Assembly: GCF_021018805.1 (NCBI RefSeq)
Contig: NC_086259.1
Location: forward strand, 4,588,001 to 4,652,000
Source of the DNA: Prinia subflava
Taxonomy: Eukaryota; Chordata; Aves; Passeriformes; Cisticolidae
Direction of reading: 5' to 3'
Length of the DNA stretch: 64,000 nucleotides
The first letter of the stretch is position 1, and each line of letters opens with the position of its first letter. A program made the translations under genes and the position numbers. The notes under the pieces are model-generated. The model did no database searches. It was not told the origin of the DNA and saw only the letters and a list, made by a program, of their open reading frames with translations. Below are positions 22,635-34,183 of this stretch, piece by piece.

Positions 22635-25600
22635 TGAAATTGTTTTGGCAAATACTATAATGGGAAGGGTGAAAAGACATAAAAATCTGTTGGCACAAAA
22701 CTGACACATTTTTGGGTGGGGAGGAAGGAGTGCTGATGGTCCCACCTTTCAGTGTCCATGAGGGGTTTTGACATCCTTGTCTCTGCTCCTTTTAGTAAAA
22801 GCATTCCAGGCAAGTTCCAAGCAACATTACACATTCCTTGGCCTCCAAGGAACATACCAGTGGCTGTAATGTGTTAGAAGTGTGTCTAATTCATGATTAC
22901 AGCTTTGATGGACATATGAGAAAAGCACACAGTGATGTTCCTTTCCCAGCTGCAGGAAATTACAACTTGTATTAAGAGTCCTAACATAAAGGCCTTTGTC
23001 TAGATATTCTTTAAACCCTGTTACAATTCTATTTTGCAGCAATGAGTTCCAGAGTTTAATCAATCTGATTTGGTGACAAAGGCTTATTTTTGTTGCATTT
23101 TTTTCATTGTTTTGTTTTTTTTTAACTCCTACCATTGGATAATTCCATTTGATACTGACTTCTTACATCATGATAAAGTGAATGCCAGTTTTTGGTTCCC
23201 TCTCAAAAAACACTGAGTTTCATCATAGCCTTCACTGTATTCTGGTGTCAGTGTGTTTTTTCTGTGCTGAAATTATTAATCTATTTCACCTCTCCTTGGA
23301 CACAAGGCACAGAATCCTTTGTCACCCATGCCTGTACCTGTATTTCTATTTTAGCCTTCCTGGGATGGGTAAACAAAGTGTATTGAGGATGGAAACAGGC
23401 CTTTCTTCTTGATCAGCCAGAGGGGCCTTTTTCCTTAACTGAACACTTGCAAAGGTAGAATACAAGTCAATCTGGCCCTTTCATTTCAATGTCTTCAAAG
23501 GGATGGATTTCACCAACATTTTGAAAATGTGTTCCCTAAGCTTTGAGAAATCTGCTAAGAACCCTTGAACTGCATTACCTCGAGAAAAGCCAGCATCTCA
23601 CAGGATCAGGCTATGAAATGTTATCTACATCCAGTTACAATCACCCTTTTATTACACTGCCTTTAGACTTAGAGGAAAACAAAACAGAACCCTGGAGAGT
23701 TAATATTCTCAAAACCAGTCCCAGTTGAAGACAATCAGTGCAGCTTTTGATAAAACTGATCAAAGGACAATTCTTGACAGCTTGGAAACATGAAATGCTA
23801 TTACTTGCCCTCTTTTAGTTTTGCTCTTTCTTCTCAGAAGACCAGTATTTGTTTTGCATAGTAGCAAACATTATTCCTGTGGTGTTTAACTTTTGCACAG
23901 GAGTCCTCCTTTCATTACACCAGAGTAAAAGCAGTGTGAGATTAGCAAGAGGTTCTTTGTCTTCTGCTGTAATAAAACCTTTTCATAATTTATCTTTCTT
24001 TTCTTTCTCGTTCTTTTACCTCTTGGCCACAATATACACATTAGCATCTTCTGCTATTGTCTTTACATTGCATGAGAATCTCCTTAAAATATTCCCACAG
24101 AGCTGTTATTTCTCCTCTTTTCACTACCTCAAATTGAAAGTGGTTAAGATAATGTATTTGGCATCAGACTTACAGAGGAAAAGAAAAAGAAATAGGAAGA
24201 AAAAAGGCACAGCGAATTGCTATGATCATCTCAAGGACAGTTTGTGTTGGGGCACCAAGGCCAGGGGAAGAGGGCAAATTGCTGATTCCTTTTAAATTGT
24301 GGTACTAATCAAGGTCTGTAGAGGTCCCTGCAGACAAGTGACCAGGAGCAGCTTAAAACCAGTTCCCCTTAGGCTTAGTACAAAAGCTGCAGGGCCTCTG
24401 TCTCCACTCCCTGCCCTCTCACAGGAGGGGATGCCTCATTTGGCCATACATCCCTCCAGAAAGGCCCACAGGATTCTAATCTCTCTTTCATAATCTCTAA
24501 TTAGTCACCTCTCTCGGCACCTCTCCTGCCATTGAAATCAGGATGCTTTGCAGATATTGGCATGGAGATTAAACCAAGCATTCAGCTGGCAGCAGTCCAC
24601 AGGCAGTGTAAAAAGCTTTTTGGGCACAGTTTCTGCTCTCTTAGACCAGTGAAAAACTACAGGAAGTCTGAAGATCTCAGTGTAAAACCTTCCTCTGTAT
24701 TCAAGAATGCTGAGGCTGTAAAGCACAATGCAGCCCTTCTAGTTCCTGTAAACCAAAAGTTGACATAACTAATACAGAAATGCTTAACTGAGGGACCAGC
24801 TAATGGAGGTAATTTCTAGTCCATCAGATCTTTATATTAGTTATTGCCCTCAGTTTAGTTTAGAATTGCTTTTTAAGCTTCCCTATTTAAGTTAGTAGCT
24901 TTAAAATGCAAGGTTCTGCATTCTCAATCCATTGAGCTTCTTATTGAGCATTTGGGGCATAAAGAAGCAGCATTATCTCCTCATTTTTGTTTAGAATAGG
25001 GAGCAAAAATACCTCCCAGATTGTTCTTTGTTCACAGTGAGGACCCAAAACTGCACAGACCTTTCTGCTTCCCATTTTCCTCATTTGTAATGGAGTTGAA
25101 AGCCTTCCCTTTCCCACCTGGGATACGGTGCCTAGGCCAGCTGGTGGTTGGTGTCTGGTTTCAAGAGGAAAAAAAAATTCCAAATACCAAACATAATCAT
25201 TCATGAATATTAATTCCCTGGGCAACACATCTGTGAAAACTCCTTAGGTAACATCCTGCCTCTGAACACATTGACAGAGGACCTGACTGGGCACATTTCC
25301 TACACAAATGCTCTTTATTTGTTTGGTTTTGGCAAGGAGCTGCCTCTGCTTACACCTCAAAGGAATGCAAGTCACAGTTCTGACTGACTGGGGGAAAGTC
25401 AGTGTCAGTGGCATCCTGAGACAAATATCTTCCCTTTCCTAGGAAAAGGGCAGGTCTACCTAGCAGGCAGTGTGTTCTCCCCAGAGCCACGGACGTGGAG
25501 AACTGTGCAAGACTTCATTTTCATTTTTCTTAAAAGCTGATCCAAAAGAAAAAATCTTACAATGTTTTTAAATGATTTAGTTTTTTTTCTATTGGAACTG

Positions 25601-25880
25601 TCTTTTTTCATTAAAAATGCATTTTGGCAGCACTGTATCTTTCACTTGGAAAGCTTTCCACATGAAAAATCTCAGAAAAGTATAAGGTAACAAATGCTGC
25701 ACTGGTACATTTCATGTAGGATACTAGGTGATTTCATGATCAGCAATACTAGGGGAGAGTACTTTTCTAACAGAGTAGTTGTTTATTTATAATCATAACT
25801 GTGTGCTTGAGTACATCCCATTTCCAGCATGTAAGGATGTGTGGATTCACTGCCTGCACATGCTTCCCAAAGAAATACCG
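22635..25880. other. AT-rich non-coding stretch
   Basis: It contains an open frame of 148 codons (23849-24295 plus), about the length expected once by chance in 64 kb of this composition, with no domain. Around 24470-24570, TAATCTCTAATTAG and neighbouring bases suggest a possible homeodomain-bound element, which is weak evidence. At 23914-23940 a segment resembles the ancient amniote repeat seen at 44572, but it is too short to call. Confidence 0.5.
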
Positions 25881-26648
25881 TGGTCTTGTTTTGGAAAGAG
25901 GTGTCTGCCAGGGAAAAACCAGAGCTTCCCTTGGAATGGAGAATGTAAACCCCCTCCCTTTGCATTATTACAATTTTGAAATTAGGAGGCTTTCAGGTAA
26001 AGATATGGGAATAGGAATAACAGTTCTTTACTAGGAAAATTAAAAATAAAAATGTAGTAATACAAAAAAATAAAACACCAACAAAAAACCAAAAACAAAC
26101 AAAAAAGAAAACACTGACAGAATCAGAACACAACCTGACACCCTGTTGCTCAGGGTGCTGGTAGCAGTTCAGTCAAGTCCTCCTGCAGTGACAGATGTGG
26201 TTCTGTTGGAGCAATGATCCTGTAGAAGGGTCCAGTGGTTTTCCTCTGAAGGTCCAGTGGGGTAAGCTGGGTCTGCTCTTCCTCTGGGAATTCAGTGCAC
26301 ACAGGCTGTGCTGGGTTCTGAATCCCAGGGTTTATCCAGGTGGGAATGCTGGGCTCCTCCCCTGGGTGCAGCATCTCCCATGGATGATGGAATTGTATCA
26401 GCCCTGCAGGGAGCCTCGATGGCCCCTGGACAGCAGAGATCCCCTGGAGGGAGGATGGGTCAGGAAGAGATAAAGAACACTGCCCCAGCTGGTTTTAACA
26501 GCTGAGCCATTAACAGAACACACCTGCCCCTTCCCCCCAGAGCCATGAGGAATGGGTCATGGAAGAGAAAAACATCTCCCCAAATGATTTCAACAGTTGT
26601 CAATAGAATACACACTTTTGGTTACATCTTGCATTGCAACTCAAGACA
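25881..26648 (-). mobile_element. Solo LTR of an avian endogenous retrovirus, family A, copy 2
   Basis: This 768-base block is the reverse-orientation partner of 7090-7858. On the minus strand it starts TGTCTTGAGTTGCAATGC at 26648 and ends ...AAGACCA at 25881. The A-rich run at 26050-26110 is the complement of the T/G tract in copy 1, and the AGTAAA signal is retained. Flanks ACCG (25877-25880) and ACCA (26649-26652) match at three of four bases, too little to claim a target duplication. No internal retroviral sequence adjoins either side. Minus-strand frame 26150-26374 parallels the frame in copy 1 but then diverges in phase. Confidence 0.8.
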
Positions 26649-29600
26649 ACCATGCTTTGGAGGAAACAAGGAATGAGCTCGTTGGGTGACCTGTCAGGAA
26701 GAGTCAAATGGGCCTTTACAAACCTGAAACAAGCTTCCAGTTGGGTTTAGTCCTAGACAACTGAAAAATATTATCCAAGGAAGGTGCTCCAGACCCAAAA
26801 CTGATTTGAATTCATACAAATTACAGTAGGTCCAGTTTCTGTGCCCACATGCTGGGAAAAAAAATGCAGCATAGCAGGGTCCCAGGAACTCCTCTGATTA
26901 CAATTGTTTGCAATTTTTTTCTTTAAAAGGATCTTTTAGGTCATTCCCACAACTTCCTTGCCCCAAATCTGTAGAATCATTAAAGAGCTTCCCATTGACA
27001 TTGGTGAGACCTGGATCAAACTCTGACAGTTGTGCCTTTTGAAAGAAGGTTGTCATTTCAAGTCAATTAATTTACAAAATGAATGGATTTAGATGTCATT
27101 TTTTCCCTCTTAAAACAGAGTAATCTTATGGAGCTATGTGTTTTTATTTCCTACCAGAATCACCAAAATGGATTAGACTCTATTTACCTTTTACTGAACC
27201 TGGTATTTAAACAAATCCTATCCTAATTTCTTTCTTAGTTTGACAGTGGCTTTGCCAATTAGATTCATAGCCCACCTCCACTCTGGCATTTAAAGTCCCT
27301 TAGTATGAAAAAACAAACAAAAAAATCCCCAAAAAACAAACAACTCTTCCTTCCTATTTCGTCCTTACCATTCTATAAACTTTACCATTCAATAAACTTA
27401 ATGACATAATGAAGCAATGTAGATCCAAAAAGGAGTATTTCATTCTGCAGAAACTAAATGAAACACAGAGACTGAGAAAACAATTTAATTACATGCAAGT
27501 CAACATACTTTTGATGTCGTGCTTAAAAACTAGTGGTGCCTTCATTTGTCATGCACATATTTATCCATCCTGTGGGCTGTACCTTACTCTAATTATTCTG
27601 TTTGCTCCAAACACTGCCTATACATCAAATTGTGCTCTCTGGTGACTCAGGAAGCAAGAACTTAAATTTACCTGCCACAATTTTCAGGGAAGCTCAGGAC
27701 ACTTTCTTTATCTCTGTGACCAAGGAACAAATAGTTCTTCCATTTTTAACCCTTCTGCCACATCCTTCTAAACATTATCTCTGCCTTGCCAGCTGCCAGC
27801 CTCATTCCAAACTGCTCATATGTAGCAGTCTCTCTTGCTGGTGTAAAACCCCAACCTCCTCCCCAGCTTCCCAAGAGCTGCTGCCCTTTGGCATCAGCCC
27901 TCTAAATGCTTGCTCCTCTTGCCCTTCCTGCAACCTTCATGGTTTAGAAGTCTGTTTCTCAGTGGAAGTGCCATTTTTGTGTAATCATTGGTTTAATCCC
28001 TGTAAGAGTCTGCAATCTCCTCCCTGGATAGGTATTGAACATCTTTGTGAAAAAGTCAGATTTTCAGATCCACTTTCCCTCTCTAATCTATAGCTGTTAA
28101 AGACATTCACTGCTTTGCCTTTCAGCCTCGTGCTTTTCTCAGACCAGAAATTGATGGAGGTGGCCTCTTCTATTTTTTACTTCTCCTGAGCATTGACTTT
28201 TTCTGATAAGGCTGGCTCTCCTCGCTAACCCAGGAGGTTGCATAGTCCTGTTACCCAGGTAAAGCCTAATCCTTCTCCTTTTGTGCAGCCCTAACTATTA
28301 GATTTTTAGCTGATTTAAACCTGCACAGTTCCATTGAAGGTGAGTCCCTGCACTGGAAAAGTGTCTGTGCTTCCCTGCTGTCAAGAGGAGTTTGGATGGA
28401 TAAGGCTTGCTTGGTGGAAAAAAAAATTTAGAGACCCATCTTTTAGACATTTTAGTAACCAGGCAAAGAATTCATTTACTAAAATGTTAGTGACAGGAAA
28501 AGGCATGTTGAGACTGACTTTCAGAGGTCATTTTCATTTCAGCTACATTTATTGGTTTTTTTGGACTCACTTTCAATGAATGTCCCAAGTGCATGAGTTT
28601 TACTTAACACCAGTATTAATAAAGTGTGATATTAAGTTAAAATATTCATAATTCCCCAAAGCAAAAACTGGGCTGCACATCTGATCACGGTCTATACAAT
28701 ACCAGGTGATTTGCTAAATCATGAGTCTTGAAGCAGAACTTGGACTCTGTGCTAAATGTAATCACTCCCATTGTCCAACTGTACTGATGTTTAACTCTGC
28801 CCTAAAATACCAGGACTCTGTATTTTAGTGGGGCATAAAAACCTGCTTGTCCCTGTAACACCTTTGGTCACTGTTATAAGCTCAAAGACTTTGTGTGAGT
28901 TACTTCCAGTGTGGATCCTTGGGACTAAAATCAAGTTAAAAGGGTGTAATTAATCAGTGCTTCATACACACAGTTTCAGACACTCACTACAAGCTATTTA
29001 TAGATACCAAAACACAAAAGATGAGGAAAAAGGCACTGGCATGTCTATGGGGTGCTCATGGATATTTCAAACCAAATAAGGGTAAAAGTGATCATGCCAG
29101 TGACTTATAAGAAAGCTAATTTTGGTTCAATTCCTCTCATAAATCATAAGGACTTTGCTGGATAATTTCTCTAAAGAGAATGAACTGCTGCCATGACATA
29201 GTCCTTCCATGATATTTGCTAATACTCCTCTCTGTCAAACTGTGAAGTTAAATGTTTTCATTGTTGAGCTAAAGAAGCTTAACATTAAAAACTTATGGCT
29301 TTAATACTGAGATTTACTTCTAGAATTCTTTTGAAATGCAATATCCCCAGGTACTTTATAAAAAAGCCAGCCTCCATTTTCAATAGCTTTTGCTGAGTTT
29401 TTATCTGTATTCATCCTCCAGAATGTGCCATTATAAATAATTAATCAATCAGCATCTGCTCTGCTCACAAAACACATCTCAAAATTGACTGTTGGCCTGA
29501 TTCTGCACCTCTGAGGAGGCTGAGAACTTTGCTTGTGGCTTCTGTCAGCAGAGGATGGAGCCCTGAGCATCATCCCCAGCACAGCCTTTGGGCCGTGTGT

Positions 29601-29751
29601 GCAGGGACACCCCACAGCAGCCTGGCCCACGCCTGGGCAGTCACTGCAACCAAAGGGGCCCACCTTTAAAAGGTGTGCTTCTGAGCTGTGTGTGCTGCTT
29701 GGAAATGTGCAAATATCAGTGGCAGGGAAAAGGGTTGAGGAGTTGTTGCAC
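26649..29751. other. Non-coding stretch between LTRs A and C
   Basis: A-rich low complexity occurs at about 27308-27343. The open frame at 27602-28093 (163 codons, Ser/Cys/Pro/Leu rich) has no recognisable domain. The sequence at 29520-29750 is GC-richer, with matching open frames on both strands. No RNA genes are seen. Confidence 0.5.
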
Positions 29752-30022
29752 TGTATTCGGAACGGCGATACTGACGACACAGACTCTCACGCTTAGTTAC
29801 AAAGGAGAGCACGTTTTAGTCTTCAAGATCCCTTTTATTGACAGTTCTGAGAGGGTCTGAAAGGGTAAAACTTTCATTGATCATCAAACCAACACATCAC
29901 TATCATTGGACAGTAAGGAACAACAACCCTCCACCTTCTCTTGCAAGTAAACAACAAGGAGACAAACAACACCTGCAAAGGTTGTTTTCCTTCTCCAAGG
30001 ACTGTTTGAGTTCCTCCTCACA
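29752..30022 (-). mobile_element. Probable solo LTR of a third endogenous retrovirus family (C)
   Basis: Read on the minus strand, the block has a CCAATGA motif, then an AATAAA polyadenylation signal (complement at 29834-29839). About 80 further bases, unusually rich in CpG for the region, end CCGTTCCGAATACA. The order CCAAT, AATAAA, CpG-rich U5, terminal CA fits a compact avian retroviral LTR. The 3' end at 29752 is fairly convincing. The 5' end at 30022 (TGTGAGGAGG) is a guess from the TG rule, and no target duplication is visible. No second copy exists in the window. Downstream on the minus strand there is no primer-binding site or internal gene. Confidence 0.5.
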
Positions 30023-31929
30023 ATTCCTTAGGCCACACAGGCCAGTGTGAGAGAGTTATGTGACTCAGTTTCACACAGACACTGTGCTGCCTGCCTGATC
30101 TCTCCCACTCAGCATCCTCAAGGAGTATTTCAGACCAGCTGAGGCCTCCTGTGACATCCTCCAGCTCTCCTTCCCCTGGCCTGGGCACACTGGGGTGCAC
30201 TGCAGGCTCTGTGCCTCCCAGGGATGGCACTCCTGTTCCCAACTCTGCCTTGACAGTTCCTCCACCATGCCTGGATGAGCACTAATCACACATCGACTCC
30301 TTTGCCATTGATGGAGTTGCAGCAAAGCACAATTACCAAATTTCCAGGAGACACTAAACACTAATAAAATGTCCTGTACAAGTTTTGCCTCTTTCCTGTC
30401 TCTTTGATGCCTTTTCAGCCATTCATTTAGACCTTCTGTCTTTACACTCTAAGTGAAGTTAAACATCCTCTAAAACACAGATGGTTTTTACAGTCTGTTG
30501 TGGGAGAAAAAAAAGAAAAAAAAAAAAAAAACAGCAGAAATGCTGACTGCACTTGATTGGCTGATGCAGTGGAAAATAGCACAGCCTGTGTTCAGCCCAG
30601 CTATCCTGGACGTGTAAAGGCCATAGCAGAGCCTTGTGGCATTGTGTAGCAGTGAAATGCAGTTCCTAAACCAATCCTGAAAGGGTTTTCCACAGAGATA
30701 ACAAAACATGAAGCACATGAGAGTGGCCAGCCTTTACTTTGTTGCCATTTTCCCACAGTTATTCAGTTTTCTTTACTTAGATTTCCCCCCCTTTCAGTGT
30801 TCTGCCAAGCCCCATCTCCCACACTGCCATCACACTTCGGGAAATCTTATTGCCTGTTTTTGCAGAGCTCATATAATTCTCTTTCAAGAAAACACTAGCA
30901 TTGCATTGACCTGACTGCAAGATTTACTGCATCCTGGTCAGTCAAAACCATAGGATTCTTCAATTTCTTGATTCTTAAACTCATTGGATTCTTCAATATA
31001 GAACACAGAAGTGGAAATCTAAGATTTTGAGTGGATTTTTTATTTCTTTTTAGGCTGAAGATGGCATGGTTGGTTTTACAAAAATAAGAAGGAAGAAAGA
31101 TTTTTTTTTAATTCCTTATATAATACAGCCAAGTTTGGGAAATTAAAGCCACAGGTAGCACAGAGTCCCTTTCTCTCTCCCTTTCTCACCCACTAAAGCC
31201 TTGGTCTGGGTTACATTAGGAACTAAGACTTAGCTTGATTAGCATTCTCCTAACACTGTTTAATCTTGCCCCTTCTCTACTCTTCATTACTGTCCAAAAA
31301 TCCTACTTTGAAGTGAACACAAAGAATCTTATGTTTTCAAGAGTTCCACTTTCAAAAAAACCCTGCTGCTTTCATCACTTACTCAGCAACAACTAATACC
31401 CAACTTTGGAATTTATATGGGCAGGAGCTTTGGAACCAAGACTGCTGCAAAGACATTGCACATTTCTTATCGTTATGCCTCTCATTTTGCTAGTTAGTCA
31501 CATATTTAATGGCAGCAGGGATCTCTTCAGAATTGCCTTTGCTTATTTTGCTTTGTGCAAGATACTGCATGATCATTATTCAGAGTTGTAAATAATTCCT
31601 AATTACATCTCAAGGGGGCCATTTTGCCTACCTAATTCTTGAAGACACTACTCTCTTCTGTTTATACAAGCTTAGGCCATATATTTGAGCTGTGATGGTA
31701 CAAGCATTTACCTGTGCAGGAACATCTCGTAGGGGGACTGCTCCTGTTTTCACGTGGCTCACCTGCACAAGAACACAGGGAAGGAAGCTAGGAGTATGAG
31801 GGGTTCTATCCTTTACCAAAAAAAAAAAGAGTTTAAAAATGATTTTGCCTTCAGCACAAAATGCTCACAACGAAGAACATGTGGTTAATGAACAAAAGCC
31901 TTTTACTTTTTCCCTTTAACTCAGGCTGT
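30023..31929. other. Non-coding stretch
   Basis: An A-rich tract (30505-30531) is the only clear repeat. A 12-base phrase GGATTCTTCAAT recurs at about 30953 and 30985. Open frames reach only 96 codons, without domains. Confidence 0.5.
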
Positions 31930-32170
31930 CACTATTTTCATGTTTATTTGCCAGATGCATCCCAGCTGCTAATTAAGCTTGAACAAATTAAGGTGAATTG
32001 AATCTTGCCTGAGCATCTGCTGCTCTCCTATTAGTATGGCAGGCAACGAAAAGAAGATGATGCTACATCTTTACAAAGGCCATTTGTACTTAAAATGACT
32101 TCTTACTATACACTAATAGAGAATGTTACTTCACAACAAAGACTGTGTAAGCAATAAAATATGTTGTAGA
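31930..32170. promoter_or_regulatory. Candidate regulatory element with E-box and homeodomain motifs
   Basis: CAGCTG (31963-31968) lies one base from TAATTA (31970-31975), and CATCTG follows near 32014. E-box plus homeodomain pairs are common in developmental enhancers. Only the motifs are seen; function and conservation are inferred. Confidence 0.2.
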
Positions 32171-32734
32171 CTGTGCCACTGAGTTGACCTGTATTACAGT
32201 TCTAGCGGTTTCCTTGGTAGGTGCTCATCATATGCAAAATTAAGAGTAAAGTTTTAAATTATGCTCAGAGATGAGGAAAGAGCCAGGTATCAAACATTCT
32301 TCAAGCTGAGTGGTTTGATCAGGAGGGACGAAGGTGTGGCTTCAATTCCTGTCTGGTTTTGGCAAATCTCCCAATGAGTGAGAAAAAAACCCCAAGGTAG
32401 AGCCAGGCCTTATTCTGTGGAGCTTCTTTCTTAGAGAAAGGAAATGGCTTTTGTGGCACTTGTGTCAAAACAGCCCCTGTGCAGCTCTTAAATTGGGACG
32501 TAGAAGAAAATGTTTGATGGGATCTGTCTGTGCCAAACACACAGGAACTGCTAAAGGAGCTCCAGGGTCCTGGTTCCTGTAAAACTGAAGTTAATAGAGT
32601 TTAAAAAAAGAGCACAATATTAAAAATAGTTATGAAAGGGAAGCAAAAAGTAAGTCATTTTGATCTTGGAGACCTTTTAAGGTTATTTTAGATGCAAAGA
32701 AAATCTCTTCATAAAAGAAATGTAAAAATGATTA

Positions 32735-32765
32735 AAACTCTGCGCCTTGAGAAGGTGCAGAGTTT
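32735..32765. repeat. 14-bp inverted repeat with 3-base loop
   Basis: Arms 32735-32748 and 32752-32765 are complementary at 13 of 14 positions, and the one mismatch would be a G-U pair in RNA. The loop is GAG. The stem is too short for a microRNA precursor. No transposon ends or target duplication were seen around it. Confidence 0.85.
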
Positions 32766-33665
32766 CCTTTTACACAATTTGTAGCAAGTCCTTAAAGTGA
32801 TAAAATCTTGAATATTAGATGTGCATCCTTTGGGGCTTTCATTTAATTTCATTTTTATGCTGAAAAAAGGCTAATACAAGTTCACAGTAATCAGAAATTG
32901 TGATAATTGCCACTACGAAAATTCTCTGTAAAAACTTGGTGCTGTCTTACAGAAAAGTTAGTGAAAATTCATCAAAGTGAATACATTTGCTTATTGCACA
33001 AGAGACAGCTGGAAAGGGAAGTTTATAAATGTAAGTGTGCAGAAGGAAGAAGCAGAGTTCCTCAGCTGTAAGCATGATCCATGTCAGTTTGTAAATGGTG
33101 GATTGTGGCAATTAAAACCAAGGATGCACAACTGTAAAACTGCTGAAATAATATCTCTTGCTCCAAGCTTTCCCACAGGAATATACACTGGAAGGTAAAA
33201 CTAACGGGCTTTATATCCAATAATTAATGTTCTTTTGCTTAACACCAAATGAGAGCCATAGAAGCATTTCCTGTCTCAAGATAATTAAGTATTAATGCCT
33301 ATTGAGCTAAAGACCAAAACAACAGGTATTGATCCAAAATTGGGCAAATGTATCTGTTTTCTTTAGCCTAGCCAAATTTTGCCAGTTCATAATGGTAAAC
33401 CCAGCACCATGAGAGGAGTAGTTAATGATAAGACTCTGGAGATCTTAATGATGCTTGGTTTGCTGAGGGAATTACCTGAAACACATTTATGTACTTGGAT
33501 AAATTAATCTTCATCAGTAAATTCTGTCTAAGCAGAATAAACCAGGGAAACAGCTTTAGTATGCATGATGAGGGAATTTTAAGCATAGGCTGCAGGACTT
33601 GAATATTTCACCTGTGCTTGAATAAAATATGAATATTCCATCACCTTGTAATCCTCCAGTTTTTC

Positions 33666-33684
33666 CACTAGGTAAAACCTAGTG
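33666..33684. repeat. 8-bp inverted repeat with 3-base loop
   Basis: CACTAGGT and ACCTAGTG flank AAA. It is short and could arise by chance, but it lies 80 bases from a stronger hairpin. Confidence 0.7.
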
Positions 33685-33763
33685 AAAAGCTGTTTGCTTT
33701 TCTCTTCCAAGAGCAAATTCTGAATTGAAATAAGCACAAAAAATAATACCTTCAATACTAGTC

Positions 33764-33791
33764 AACTTGACTCAAACTGTTGAGTCAAGTT
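33764..33791. repeat. Perfect 12-bp inverted repeat with 4-base loop
   Basis: AACTTGACTCAA (33764-33775) and TTGAGTCAAGTT (33780-33791) are exact reverse complements around ACTG. Each arm holds TGACTCA-like sequence (TTGACTCA / TGAGTCAA), the core of an AP-1 site, so it could also be read as a pair of AP-1-type half sites. No terminator role applies in this vertebrate context. Confidence 0.9.
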
Positions 33792-34143
33792 CCATGAATT
33801 CTTTCTCATAATTTTTTTTAAAGTTTATTCAGAATTAATCTGACCATCATCAACTAAGCCATGCAGAATTCCCCACGAAGACTTCAGGATCCTTTCTTGG
33901 CATTATTTGTGTTGAACCACACAAATGACAGAGACGAGAGCAGCAAGACATCAGTGTGGTAAACAGGAGACAAAGAGCAGTACAGGATCCAGAGGTCTGG
34001 CTGCAAATGAGCAACACAGAATTAATGCATTTTGGATGTTAAATTTCAAATTTTAAGCTATTCATTAAGTCATGAATAATTCATAATTCACACTTCATAA
34101 CTATGATGAATAATAATTACACATAAAATAGAAAGTGCAGGAA

Positions 34144-34183
34144 AAGAGATAACAATTGATATTGAAGAGATAACAATTGATAT
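34144..34183. repeat. 21-bp tandem duplication
   Basis: AAGAGATAACAATTGATAT occurs at 34144-34162 and again at 34165-34183 with a period of 21 bases and no mismatch over 19. It is a small recent duplication in AT-rich DNA. Confidence 0.85.

Noticed and set aside
23849..24295. 148-codon frame with hydrophobic runs, like a small membrane protein
   Set aside because: The length is close to the chance maximum for 64 kb of this composition. The hydrophobicity follows from T-rich DNA.
29120..29140. GGTTCAATTCC, a tRNA B-box-like sequence
   Set aside because: No A box or cloverleaf arms at the right distance.
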